In this document: positions 43,898 to 52,624 of the stretch, piece by piece | Layout of the letters: every line of letters begins with the position of its first letter | How positions within the stretch are numbered: position 1 is the first letter of the stretch | Notes under the pieces: model-generated | Database searches by the model: none | What the model was told of the DNA's origin: nothing | Seen by the model: only the letters and a program-made list of their open reading frames with translations | Translations under genes and position numbers: made by a program | From: JAHDFB01 sp965658745 | GTDB lineage: Bacteria; Bacteroidota; Bacteroidia; Chitinophagales; Saprospiraceae | NCBI GenBank assembly: GCA_965658745.1 | Contig: CBFHTK010000001.1 | Span: 248,001 to 312,000, forward strand | DNA length: 64,000 bases | Direction: 5' to 3'

Positions 43898-45385
43898 ATG
43901 AGAATATATTCAGCTAAACAGATTCTTGAATGGGAAAATTTTCACTTTGAACATTCTGAGAAAGAACCCTACGACCTTATGACCAAGGCTTCTACATTAG
44001 TTGCTAATTGGATTGATAAAAAATTGGTGCGAGACGATATTGACATCTGTATCCTCTGTGGAAAAGGAAATAACGGCGGTGATGGTTATACAGTAGCTCA
44101 AATCCTCCGTGAGCGTGGACTTACTCCCAAGGTATATGATTTATCACCTTCCGAAGGTTCCCAACTGCGAGAACACGCAAAGGGCCTTTTTCAAGGTGAA
44201 ATACAGGATGTGCATTCTGTTCAAGATTTACATGATATTGGTGACTTCCAGCTTTGTATAGACGCTATTTTCGGTATAGGTATTGATCGTCCACTGGAAG
44301 GTTTGATTTTAGATTTAGTAGAATACATCAATGAACACGCTGTACATATCATGAGTGTTGATATTCCCAGTGGTATGTACACCGAAGAACAAACTATCCA
44401 TACTACCATCAAAGCACAAGAAACGTGCACCTTTACCTCACCAAAAAGAAGTTTTTTCAGCTCGACCAATGAAGATCGCTTGGGACTGTGGGTCACAAGG
44501 GATTTAGACCTTAACCCAAAGTACCACGAGCAAGTTGATTGCTCACAGTATTTAATTACGAAGCGAATGGTCAAGCCGCTGGTAAAACCAAGAATTCGGT
44601 TTTCACATAAAGGTACTTATGGACATTGCCTTTTTATTGGAAGTTCCGTGGGCATGGCTGGAGCATTAGCCTTGGCTGGAAGATCAGCTTTGCGAACCGG
44701 TGCTGGCTTGGTAACGCTTGGCAGTGTTGAGTCAAACAGAATTGCACTTCAATCTTCGCTGCCGGAAGCAATGGTAAAGACTTTAGGTGAACATTCAGTG
44801 ACAGAGATTAATTCAAAGTTTGATGGTTTTAATGTTATTGGAATAGGACCAGGTTTGGGCAGAGAAAACAATACGAGAAGCGCCATACAAGGTTTTCTAT
44901 CAAAACAAAAAGTTCCATTGGTCATTGATGCCGATGCTTTAAATCTAATCAGCGAACTAGAAATTCCTGAACAACTTCCTTCGGAAAGTATCATAACTCC
45001 ACATCCTAAAGAATTTGATCGAATATTTGGGTATCATAAGAATGATTTTGATCGACGAAGTGCACAAATAAAAATGAGTGTTAAACTGAATATATATATA
45101 GTATTGAAAGGTGCTTACACAACAATTACGACGCCATCAGGCGATATATATTTCAATCAAACTGGGAATCCTGGAATGGCTGTTGGTGGTTCAGGTGATA
45201 TTCTAACAGGCATGATTTGTTCGCTAATTGCTCAGGGATACAGCAAACTAAATGCTTGTACACTAGGTGTTTATATGCATGGATTAGCGGGTGATTTAGC
45301 AGCGAAAGATTTAGGTCAAGAATTTATGATTTCTACAGACATCATAAATTATATATCTTCAGCTTACAAGATGATTAAATCGTGA
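43898..45385 (+). CDS. nnr: Bifunctional NAD(P)H-hydrate epimerase / ADP-dependent dehydratase
   Basis: A 495-residue two-domain repair enzyme. Residues 1-215 are the YjeF_N epimerase domain, with ILCGKGNNGGDGYTVAQ and VDIPSGMYTEE. Residues 225-490 are the carbohydrate-kinase-like dehydratase domain, with GSSVGMAGALALAGRSALRTGAG, IGPGLGRE, IDADALNLI, ITPHPKEF and GNPGMAVGGSGDILTGM. Together they convert hydrated, inactive NADHX and NADPHX back to NAD(P)H. Length and domain order are normal. The stop overlaps the start of the sirtuin gene by 4 nt (GTGA), so the two are translationally coupled, and a good promoter lies just upstream. Confidence 0.95.
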   Translation: MRIYSAKQILEWENFHFEHSEKEPYDLMTKASTLVANWIDKKLVRDDIDICILCGKGNNGGDGYTVAQILRERGLTPKVYDLSPSEGSQLREHAKGLFQGEIQDVHSVQDLHDIGDFQLCIDAIFGIGIDRPLEGLILDLVEYINEHAVHIMSVDIPSGMYTEEQTIHTTIKAQETCTFTSPKRSFFSSTNEDRLGLWVTRDLDLNPKYHEQVDCSQYLITKRMVKPLVKPRIRFSHKGTYGHCLFIGSSVGMAGALALAGRSALRTGAGLVTLGSVESNRIALQSSLPEAMVKTLGEHSVTEINSKFDGFNVIGIGPGLGRENNTRSAIQGFLSKQKVPLVIDADALNLISELEIPEQLPSESIITPHPKEFDRIFGYHKNDFDRRSAQIKMSVKLNIYIVLKGAYTTITTPSGDIYFNQTGNPGMAVGGSGDILTGMICSLIAQGYSKLNACTLGVYMHGLAGDLAAKDLGQEFMISTDIINYISSAYKMIKS

Positions 45386-46065
45386 AGAAGATTGTAATTT
45401 TAACAGGAGCTGGTATTAGCGCTGAAAGTGGAATCAATACGTTCAGAGGTTCAGATGGACTTTGGGAGGGACATAATATCTATGAGGTTGCTTCGCCTGA
45501 GGGATGGAAGCGAAATCCGGAACTAGTTTTAGATTTCTATAACAAAAGAAGAGCTCAGTTACATGACGTTATACCCAACGAGGCTCATTTTGCGATTTCA
45601 GAATTATCAAAAAGTCATCATGTACATGTTATCACCCAAAATGTAGATGATCTTCACGAAAGAGCAGGCAATCCAAATATTACCCATCTGCATGGTGAGC
45701 TTCGCAAAGTAAGGAGTGAATTGGATCAATCTTATGTGATTCCTTTTGAAGGCGATTTATTCCTTGGGGACTTATGTCCAAAGGGTCATCAACTCCGTCC
45801 TCATATTGTTTGGTTTGGAGAAGCTGTTCCAATGATAGACGAGGCAATACAAATTATTCATGATTCTGACGAAGTGTGGATTATTGGAACGAGTATGAAA
45901 GTTTATCCTGCGGCGGGCCTTGTCTCGTATGCTCCTCCTAGCTCTCAGATTATTTACATCGATCCTAATCCTCAAATTAATTATGAACTTTCAAGGTTCA
46001 ATGTGAGGGTTATTGAAAATACTGCAGCTAAAGCTACGCCACTCCTTGTAGAACAATACTTGTAG
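45382..46065 (+). CDS. cobB: NAD-dependent protein deacylase, SIR2 family
   Basis: A 227-residue sirtuin. The Rossmann motif GAGISAESGINTFR is at 9-22, ITQNVDDLHERAG at 84-96, catalytic His104 in THLHGEL, and VWFGEAVP and IGTSMKVYPAAGL follow. It removes acetyl, succinyl or similar groups from lysines using NAD. The usual four zinc cysteines are missing: the first pair is replaced by RSELDQSY, and only one Cys (DLCPKGHQ) remains of the second. The start is GTG at 45382, overlapping the nnr stop, so an enzyme that repairs NAD(P)HX is made with one that consumes NAD. Confidence 0.92.
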   Translation: MKKIVILTGAGISAESGINTFRGSDGLWEGHNIYEVASPEGWKRNPELVLDFYNKRRAQLHDVIPNEAHFAISELSKSHHVHVITQNVDDLHERAGNPNITHLHGELRKVRSELDQSYVIPFEGDLFLGDLCPKGHQLRPHIVWFGEAVPMIDEAIQIIHDSDEVWIIGTSMKVYPAAGLVSYAPPSSQIIYIDPNPQINYELSRFNVRVIENTAAKATPLLVEQYL

Positions 46066-46427
46066 ACTATTGGCAACCACCCTTGTTTCTCTTGCTGGAG
46101 CTCTTAGCACAAGGAAAATGAAGGGCTTGTCCTGAGCCAAATCCATAGAAAGTGACTAACAATATTACAAATGATTTTACCGATTCAAATCTATTATTTT
46201 AGTCAAAAGTGGCTCACGGATGATCACGAATGTGAGAACCCGAAATACTCCGGTCCAGGTACAACAACAACTCAGCTAAATTCAACTTTAAAAGTTTACA
46301 TTTAAAATGCAGCTTGATCATTTTTGAAACCTGGATGTGCCCAAACATAAAAATGGCAGGCACCTGAGTGATACCCGCCATTAAGTATTTGAGCTAAAGA
46401 TTTATTTTTAAATCTCAAGAGATTTTT
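46066..46427. other. Convergent intergenic region, 362 bp
   Basis: Spacer between cobB and nrdA ends. It holds the nrdBA terminator at 46352-46382. The rest (46066-46340) has no open frame or RNA structure that I recognise. Confidence 0.55.
46352..46382 (-). terminator. Terminator of nrdBA
   Basis: An 11-bp stem with two wobble pairs, AATGGCAGGCA (46352-46362) and TACCCGCCATT (46372-46382), with a 9-nt loop. It is followed on the minus strand by TTTTTA, 45 nt after the nrdA stop. Confidence 0.75.
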
Positions 46428-48776
46428 CTAGCCTGAACACATGATACATCCCTCATCCATGTTGCAAACTTCTCCTTCAATCACTTCTTCTTCTTTTTTT
46501 GCAAATTTCGTCTGATGTTCCGCTTTCAATGTAAATTTGATCGGATCAACGGCTGCCTTCGACCTGAGATAGTACATACCTGTTTTAAGTCCTTTTTTCC
46601 ATGCGTAAAAATGCATAGAAGATAACTTACTAAAGTCTGGACTTTCAACAAATAAGTTCAGGGACTGCGATTGACAGATAAAGGCTCCTCGATCTGCAGC
46701 TTGGTCAATTATGGTTTTCATACTAAGTTCCCAAACTGTCTTATACAGATCCTTCAATTCCTGAGGAATAGGAAGACCTTGTACACTACCATTGGCTGCC
46801 ATCAACGCTTGTCTCATATCATCGTTCCACAATCCTAACTTGATCAAATCCTTCAATAAGTGTTTGTTCACTACGATATATTCACCAGACAATGTTCTTC
46901 TTGAGTAGATATTGCTTGTGTACGGCTCAAAACACTCATTATTTCCAAGTATTTGAGAAGTAGAAGCTGTTGGCATCGGTGCGAGAAGTAGACTATTTCT
47001 AATCCCCGTTTTCATGATTTTCTTCTTCAAAGATTCCCAATCCCACTTATCTGACGGTGTCACGTTCCACATATCAAACTGAAGAATTCCTTCACTAGCT
47101 GGAGAACCTGGGAATGTTTTGTAATGCCCATCTCTTTCGGCAATTTTAGCTGAGGCTGTCAATGCTCCAAAGTAAATTGCTTCGAAGATATCTTTATTGA
47201 GTTGACGTGCTTCTTCTGAATCAAATGGCATTCCTAGCATTAAGAATGCATCCGCCAACCCTTGTACACCTATACCTATTGGCCTATGGCGCATATTACT
47301 ATTCTCCGCTTCAATGACCGGATAGTAATTAACATCAATGACTTTATTCAAGTTCTTAGTAACAATCTGAGTAACCTCGACTAGTTTGTCAAAATTGAAT
47401 TCTCCGTCTATCACAAATTTCGGTAGAGACAGTGAAGCTAGATTACATACTGCAACTTCATCTGGCGATGTATATTCCAATATCTCTGTACACAAGTTAC
47501 TTGAACGAATTGTGCCTAAATTCTTTTGATTTGATTTCTTGTTTGCAGCGTCTTTGTAAAGGATATAAGGTGTACCTGTTTCAATCTGCGCATCAAGAAT
47601 TGCAAACCAAAGGTCTTGAGCCTTTACAACCTTTCTAGCTCTTCCTTCTTTTTCATATTGGTGATACCTAGCTTCGAACTCCCCGCCGTGCATATCGCAC
47701 AATGATTCTGCTTCATTTGGATCGAAAAGAGACCAATCACCATTCTCCTGCACTCGCTCCATGAACAAGTCTGGTATCCACATTGCATAGAAAAGGTCCC
47801 TTGCACGCATCTCCTCCTTACCGTGATTCTTTTTAAGATCTAGGAATTCAAAAACATCAGCATGCCAAGGTTCTAGGTAGATCGCAAAAGCTCCTTTACG
47901 TTTCCCTCCACCTTGATCAACATATCTAGCAGTGTCATTAAAGACCTGAAGCATAGGAACAATTCCGTTTGATGTTCCACCGGTTCCCTTGATATAACTT
48001 CCGGTTGCTCTAATATTATGAATGCTTAAACCAATTCCACCTGCTGATTGCGAAATCTTAGCACATCTTGTAAGCGTTTCAAAAATTCCACTTATGCTAT
48101 CATCCGTCATCGTCAATAGAAAACAAGAGCTTAATTGCGGTTTTGGTGTAGCAGCATTAAATAAGGTCGGTGTGGCATGGATAAACCACTTTTCACTCAT
48201 AAGATGATAAGTCTCAATGGCTGAGTCAATATCTTCACCATGTATACCAACTGCTGCGCGCATTAGCATATGCTGAGGACGTTCAACTACCTTACCATCC
48301 ATACGAAGTAAATATGATCTTTCAAGAGTCTTGAATCCGAAGAAATCAAAAGTTAAATCACGATCATAAATAATCGCTGAATCCAATTTATCCTTATGAG
48401 CCATAATTACATCTAATGCTTCCTTGCTAATCAGACCAGCTTTCTGAGAGGTTTTTGGATCTATATAATTATATAGAGCTTCCATAGTCGCAGAAAATGA
48501 CTTACTAGTGCTTTTATGAAGGTTAGATACGGCAATTCGGGCTGCAAGTAGTGCATAATCTGGATGATTTGTGGCCATTGTCGCCGCTGTTTCAGCAGCC
48601 AAGCTATCTAATTCAGATGTTGTCACACCATCGTAAAGCCCTTGGATCACCTTTTTTGCGATCTCGATAGGATCAACGTATTTCTGGTTTAAACCATAAC
48701 ACATTTTCTTGACACGAGCTGTGATCTTATCAAATGAGACGTCTTCACGCTTGCCATTTCGTTTAATTACTTGCAT
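46428..48776 (-). CDS. nrdA: Class Ia ribonucleoside-diphosphate reductase, alpha subunit
   Basis: A 782-residue catalytic subunit that reduces ribonucleoside diphosphates to the deoxy forms. An ATP-cone for allosteric control occupies residues 1-95 (MQVIKRNGKREDVSFDKI). The barrel has TPTLFNAATPKPQLSSCFLL with the active-site Cys, then CNLASLSLPKFV and ICQSQSLNLF. The tail VCNMDEGCIMCSG carries the redox-shuttle cysteines that receive electrons from thioredoxin or glutaredoxin. It follows nrdB by 83 nt, the reverse of the E. coli nrdA-nrdB order. A terminator lies downstream. Confidence 0.97.
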   Translation of the reverse strand: MQVIKRNGKREDVSFDKITARVKKMCYGLNQKYVDPIEIAKKVIQGLYDGVTTSELDSLAAETAATMATNHPDYALLAARIAVSNLHKSTSKSFSATMEALYNYIDPKTSQKAGLISKEALDVIMAHKDKLDSAIIYDRDLTFDFFGFKTLERSYLLRMDGKVVERPQHMLMRAAVGIHGEDIDSAIETYHLMSEKWFIHATPTLFNAATPKPQLSSCFLLTMTDDSISGIFETLTRCAKISQSAGGIGLSIHNIRATGSYIKGTGGTSNGIVPMLQVFNDTARYVDQGGGKRKGAFAIYLEPWHADVFEFLDLKKNHGKEEMRARDLFYAMWIPDLFMERVQENGDWSLFDPNEAESLCDMHGGEFEARYHQYEKEGRARKVVKAQDLWFAILDAQIETGTPYILYKDAANKKSNQKNLGTIRSSNLCTEILEYTSPDEVAVCNLASLSLPKFVIDGEFNFDKLVEVTQIVTKNLNKVIDVNYYPVIEAENSNMRHRPIGIGVQGLADAFLMLGMPFDSEEARQLNKDIFEAIYFGALTASAKIAERDGHYKTFPGSPASEGILQFDMWNVTPSDKWDWESLKKKIMKTGIRNSLLLAPMPTASTSQILGNNECFEPYTSNIYSRRTLSGEYIVVNKHLLKDLIKLGLWNDDMRQALMAANGSVQGLPIPQELKDLYKTVWELSMKTIIDQAADRGAFICQSQSLNLFVESPDFSKLSSMHFYAWKKGLKTGMYYLRSKAAVDPIKFTLKAEHQTKFAKKEEEVIEGEVCNMDEGCIMCSG

Positions 48777-48859
48777 AGGATTAAATTAAGGTAGATGAGA
48801 GAATTTTGTGTAGTTACTTATTGTATTTAGTCGTTGACTTAAGTGCTGCTTCGGACAAT

Positions 48860-49837
48860 CTAGAAGTCTGCATCAATTGAGAAAACTTGCTTATCTTTTT
48901 CAATTCCCACTCCCGATTTACGGTAGTCCCCTACTCGTTTCTCGAAAAAGTTTGTTTTACCTTGAATCGAAATCAAGTCCATCCAATCGAATGGGTTCTC
49001 TGCATTGTAAATGCGTTCTTCACCAAGCTGTACTAATAGTCTGTCGGCAACAAACTCTATGTATTGACACATAAGGTCGGCATTCATTCCGATAAGACTT
49101 ACGGGAAGAGAATCAGATACAAACTCCTTCTCGATTTCGACGGCGTCTGCGATGATTTTTGTAATTACTCCATCAGGCAGCTTATTCTGGATATGATTGT
49201 TGTACAACAAACATGCAAAATCACAGTGCATTCCTTCATCACGTGAAATTAGTTCATTACTAAAAGTTAAGCCAGGCATTAAGCCACGCTTCTTCAACCA
49301 AAAGATTGAACAAAATGAACCAGAGAAGAATATACCTTCAACTGCAGCAAATGCGATAAGTCTTTCTGTGAAAGATCCATTGTCAATCCAACGAAGAGCC
49401 CAATCAGCTTTTCTTTTCACACTATCCATATGCTCAACCGCATTGAAGAGATAATCTTTCTCTTCATTATCTTTTATATATGTGTCAATTAACAATGAGT
49501 AGGTCTCAGAGTGGATGTTCTCCATCATAATCTGGAAGCCGTAAAAGAACTTGGCCTCTGTATACTGAACCTCGTTAACCATATTCTCAGCAAGATTTTC
49601 ATTGACGATACCATCACTTGCTGCGAAGAAAGCTAATACATTCTTTATGAAGTGTTTTTCGTTATCGTTAAGCTTGTTTTCCCAATCACTTAGATCTTGA
49701 TGTAAATCTATCTCTTCAGCTGTCCAAAAACTAGCTTCTGTTTTCTTGTAAAAATTCCAAATATCGTCGTGCTGTATCGGAAAAATTACAAAACGGTTCG
49801 GGTTGTCTGTTAATAGTGGTTCGTTCTTATTGCTCAT
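48860..49837 (-). CDS. nrdB: Class Ia ribonucleoside-diphosphate reductase, beta subunit
   Basis: A 325-residue ferritin-like subunit that holds the di-iron centre and the tyrosyl radical. Iron ligands and the radical site are visible: Asp75 region, Glu106 and His109 in MMENIHSETY, and Tyr113 (equivalent to E. coli Tyr122), then AVEGIFFSGSF and SRDEGMHCDFA. The conserved Tyr separates it from the Phe-type class Ic proteins. It precedes nrdA and has a 551-bp upstream spacer with an inverted repeat and DnaA boxes. Start ATG at 49837 gives MSNKNEPLLT. Confidence 0.97.
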   Translation of the reverse strand: MSNKNEPLLTDNPNRFVIFPIQHDDIWNFYKKTEASFWTAEEIDLHQDLSDWENKLNDNEKHFIKNVLAFFAASDGIVNENLAENMVNEVQYTEAKFFYGFQIMMENIHSETYSLLIDTYIKDNEEKDYLFNAVEHMDSVKRKADWALRWIDNGSFTERLIAFAAVEGIFFSGSFCSIFWLKKRGLMPGLTFSNELISRDEGMHCDFACLLYNNHIQNKLPDGVITKIIADAVEIEKEFVSDSLPVSLIGMNADLMCQYIEFVADRLLVQLGEERIYNAENPFDWMDLISIQGKTNFFEKRVGDYRKSGVGIEKDKQVFSIDADF

Positions 49838-49895
49838 ACCTGGGTTAAGTTAAATAATGGTTATCATATACTTTGCTCGTTCGGTCCAGTAACAT

Positions 49896-49929
49896 ATTAC
49901 AAAAACGAATATATTAAAATTTTTGTAAT
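49896..49929. repeat. 10-bp inverted repeat in the nrdB promoter region
   Basis: ATTACAAAAA (49896-49905) and TTTTTGTAAT (49920-49929), perfect arms 14 bp apart, beginning 59 bp upstream of the nrdB ATG. Position suits an operator; it does not match the NrdR-box consensus as I know it. Confidence 0.45.
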
Positions 49930-50109
49930 CTGTTATTTTTGCGATAAAATAACCGAAAAAAAACGCATAATTCTTTTTCGGTATATTTAAAATGGTCGGT
50001 TTCTGCTGATTGTAAATGGAAGATATTTTTCTACCAATTTCTAATGTTGGTTCTTCCTCAAATCGTGAATACAAAATAAGGACTTTTTTTCCTTTATATC
50101 ACATTATAG

Positions 50110-50130
50110 TTATCCACAATGTGTGGATAA
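50110..50130. promoter_or_regulatory. Two inverted DnaA boxes
   Basis: TTATCCACA (50110-50118) and its exact inverse TGTGGATAA (50122-50130), 3 bp apart. Both are perfect matches to the DnaA consensus TTATnCACA. They lie about 275-290 bp upstream of nrdB. Confidence 0.65.
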
Positions 50131-50184
50131 AATACATAACTTGCTAATAGCCATGTAAATACAAAATAAAGAAAATATGAAACA

Positions 50185-50193
50185 TGTGTAAAA
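50185..50193 (-). promoter_or_regulatory. Third DnaA-box-like site
   Basis: On the minus strand TTTTACACA, matching the relaxed consensus TTwTnCACA, 54 bp beyond the palindrome. Confidence 0.35.
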
Positions 50194-50388
50194 CTTTTAA
50201 TATGAGAATATTTTCGGGTGTTTCGCGGACAGACAAAGTCACGAAAATTACGATAATCTACACAAAAATTGATATGTGGTTTTTAGTTAACAACACATGG
50301 ATTGCAGAAACGCAAAATATATCAATTGAGCTAAAGATGAGAGCAGTACATAGCTACTATCAAAGCGACCTATATACAGAATAATGTT

Positions 50389-51336
50389 CTAGATTAATTT
50401 CTTCCTTCTAAAGAACCAAACAAGAAAAACAATTAGAATGACGGAAAAGAAAATGATAATATAAAAAGCATAATCGCTTTCCATAAAAGGTAAGTTGACA
50501 TTCATACCGTAGAAAGAAGCTACCAAAGTGGGCACCATGAGTATTATTGTAATAAGCGTCAATCTCTGTATAAACTCATTGAGATTATTGGAAACTACAG
50601 AAGCGAAAACCTCTGTAGTACTGCTAAGTATATTAGTATGAACATTCGCCATTTCCAACGCTTGGGAGTTATCAACGATAATATCCTCAAATAGATCAGT
50701 ATGTGCCTCGAACTCTTTAATTCGTAAAAAGTCAGATCTTTTAATTTTCAACTTGAGTAATTCATTACTGCTCAATGAGGTTACGAAATATACTAAGCTT
50801 TTTTCAATACGATGTAATTGTCGTAGTTCGGAGTTACGAGAACTATTATATAACTCTTGTTCGATCAGATCCCTACGAAGATTTAATTTCTTCAGGCAAT
50901 CGAGAAATGCATATACATTCTGTTCGAAAATCTGGAGAACAAACATCTTATCGTCGCTTGGTTTGAAGTTTTTGATTCGATTTTCAATGAAACTACTTAG
51001 GATTGGATTATCTAACAAACTAATCGTCACAATATGATCTGGTGTTAAAATTATACCAATAGGAGCGGTTATATAGATGGGCTTTGTACCGTCTTCGTCT
51101 TGATTCAATAAGGGAGTATTCAACACAATTAGTTTGACATCATCTTCAACTTCGTAACGGGAACGTTCATCGATATCCAAAGAATCTGTGAGGTAATCGA
51201 GTGGAATAGATCTAGAATCGCTGAGCTGTATGAGTTCTTCTTTCACGAATGGTGCAGAAATGTTGATCCAGCTAGCTTCCTCAGCATCCATAACCTCTAT
51301 AACACGCTTACCTTCTTTCTTGTAGTACCGAATCAT
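50389..51336 (-). CDS. corA: CorA-type magnesium/cobalt transporter
   Basis: A 315-residue pentameric channel subunit. A large acidic and helical cytoplasmic domain occupies residues 1-250. Two C-terminal membrane helices (ITLITIILMVPTLVASFYGMN and YAFYIIIFFSVILIVFLVWFF) follow, with the diagnostic YGMN selectivity motif between them and a basic RRKKLI tail. It carries divalent cations, mainly magnesium, across the inner membrane. Length and topology are standard. It is separated from nrdB by the long spacer and from the FMN reductase gene by 206 bp. Confidence 0.93.
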   Translation of the reverse strand: MIRYYKKEGKRVIEVMDAEEASWINISAPFVKEELIQLSDSRSIPLDYLTDSLDIDERSRYEVEDDVKLIVLNTPLLNQDEDGTKPIYITAPIGIILTPDHIVTISLLDNPILSSFIENRIKNFKPSDDKMFVLQIFEQNVYAFLDCLKKLNLRRDLIEQELYNSSRNSELRQLHRIEKSLVYFVTSLSSNELLKLKIKRSDFLRIKEFEAHTDLFEDIIVDNSQALEMANVHTNILSSTTEVFASVVSNNLNEFIQRLTLITIILMVPTLVASFYGMNVNLPFMESDYAFYIIIFFSVILIVFLVWFFRRKKLI

Positions 51337-51542
51337 ACACTATCTAATTTTGCCTCACAAAGACTTAGTATCCTTGTTGGCCTTTTACAAGTAATATATT
51401 GAATTCAATTAAAGTTTGATTTCTACTGTAATAAATAAAGCAAAAACTGTACCATAATGGACACTCAACAAGTTTGCAAAATAATGCATTTCAGTGGAAT
51501 CAGTCTAAAAATATGTGGAATAAGGATCCTTAGCGGAGAAAC

Positions 51543-52061
51543 TTAACTTTTCTCAGTCAAATTTAGCATCAGATTTAGAGCCTTTTTCTTGGACTCTCCT
51601 TGCAATAAACTATTTGAAACTACTATGTGCTCATATCCACAATAGTTCATTCCCAAGTATTCAGCGGACAACTGAAACGGTTCATCAAAATGAAAAGGAG
51701 CATCTTCAGATTCTGATGTGCTGAGAACAGCCATAGAGAGGTCTCGAAGTCGTCTTCCTAGCTCTTTTTCAATTTTCAGCAAATCGGAGAAACGATCCAA
51801 AAACGTTTTCATCACGGCGCTCATTGTATACCAATAAATTGGCGTCAAAAAAACAATGGCAGAAGCGTCGCTCAACATTCGTTTCATAAGTGGAATGAAA
51901 TCATCGTCGCGATTGTTATGCTCGTAATCAAAGTAGCTGACTTCTAGACTTAGCAAATCAACTAATTCAGTCTCTTTGAAGTTTTTCAATTCGTTAGCTA
52001 CTGTCCAAGTGTTCCCTGGATTCCTAGACGAGCCTACGATGATATAAATTTTCTTCTTCAA
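51543..52061 (-). CDS. NADPH-dependent FMN reductase / flavodoxin-like oxidoreductase
   Basis: About 172 residues with a flavodoxin-like fold. The FMN phosphate loop is KKIYIIVGSSRNPGNTW at the very start, and the second FMN contact is FLTPIYWYTMSAVMKTFLDR. Members reduce free FMN, quinones or azo compounds with NAD(P)H. The open frame extends to an ATG at 52118, but that start would overlap the BstA-like gene by 56 nt and add 19 residues before the conserved beta strand. A TTG at 52061, one base after that gene's stop, is preferred. Confidence 0.85.
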   Translation of the reverse strand: MKKKIYIIVGSSRNPGNTWTVANELKNFKETELVDLLSLEVSYFDYEHNNRDDDFIPLMKRMLSDASAIVFLTPIYWYTMSAVMKTFLDRFSDLLKIEKELGRRLRDLSMAVLSTSESEDAPFHFDEPFQLSAEYLGMNYCGYEHIVVSNSLLQGESKKKALNLMLNLTEKS

Positions 52062-52062
52062 T

Positions 52063-52575
52063 TTAAGATCCCTTTGCGATTTCGATATGAGCAAGATGAT
52101 GTCTTGCGTGCCAATCATACATTGCTAGAGCTTCCCATAAAGACATGGTCGCTTCAGATTCGGGATGATAGAAAGTACGATCAAATTCACTAACCGTTAA
52201 ACTTTTTAGCAGTACTGCCCATCTGTGATGTACACCTTTCAGGATACTTAGCGAAAACGAGATATTGGCAGAATTATCTGCTAGTTCTGCCCACGCAGCT
52301 TCCTCGTAAGGCTTAATTACTGGATTGATTTCTGTGAGAGCTAGCTTAAACCTTATATAGGCACTCATATGGCTATCGGCATAATGATGTACAAGTTGTC
52401 TTATATTCCAACCACCAGGCCGATATGTCTTCAATAGATCTTTATCCGACAATCCCGTGGTAAGTGTATTGATTGATTCGTGAAATTGATCAATAGTTTG
52501 AATATATTTTTCCTTAATTTCTTCGCTGTATTCCGTGAATTCAACTTTGCCTATTGGAAATTTTAAATTTTTCAT
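52063..52575 (-). CDS. DinB/YfiT-type putative metal-dependent hydrolase or thiol transferase
   Basis: A 170-residue four-helix-bundle protein of the DinB superfamily, closest in pattern to YfiT/BstA: MKNLKFPIGKVEF, YRPGGWNIRQLVHHYADSHM and WHARHHLAHIE. The histidines in HHYADSH and HARHHLAH would bind one metal ion, as in BstA, a bacillithiol S-transferase. Bacillithiol occurs in some Bacteroidota, so a detoxifying thiol-transfer role is plausible but inferred. It overlaps or abuts the FMN reductase gene, suggesting a shared stress or detoxification transcript. Confidence 0.82.
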   Translation of the reverse strand: MKNLKFPIGKVEFTEYSEEIKEKYIQTIDQFHESINTLTTGLSDKDLLKTYRPGGWNIRQLVHHYADSHMSAYIRFKLALTEINPVIKPYEEAAWAELADNSANISFSLSILKGVHHRWAVLLKSLTVSEFDRTFYHPESEATMSLWEALAMYDWHARHHLAHIEIAKGS

Positions 52576-52624
52576 TCGTGAAAGTTATAGAGTAAATTTA
52601 TCATAAATATCACGAAGGATAGGA

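Larger units (their letters stand above)
49838..50388. other. Regulatory spacer upstream of nrdBA, 551 bp
   Basis: An unusually long AT-rich gap between corA (ends 50389) and nrdB (starts 49837), both on the minus strand. It contains an inverted repeat at 49896-49929, a DnaA-box palindrome at 50110-50130 and a further DnaA-box match at 50185-50193. No convincing gene is present. It could be a complex nrd promoter or, less likely, a replication origin. Confidence 0.55.

Noticed and set aside
46066..46340. Possible small RNA or gene after cobB
   Set aside because: Only a weak six-base inverted repeat (CCTTGT/ACAAGG) is visible; no promoter, start codon context or stable structure supports it.
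49838..50388. Chromosomal replication origin
   Set aside because: Only two perfect DnaA boxes and one relaxed match are present and dnaA is not nearby. A regulatory role at nrdBA is the simpler reading; kept as an alternative in the finding.
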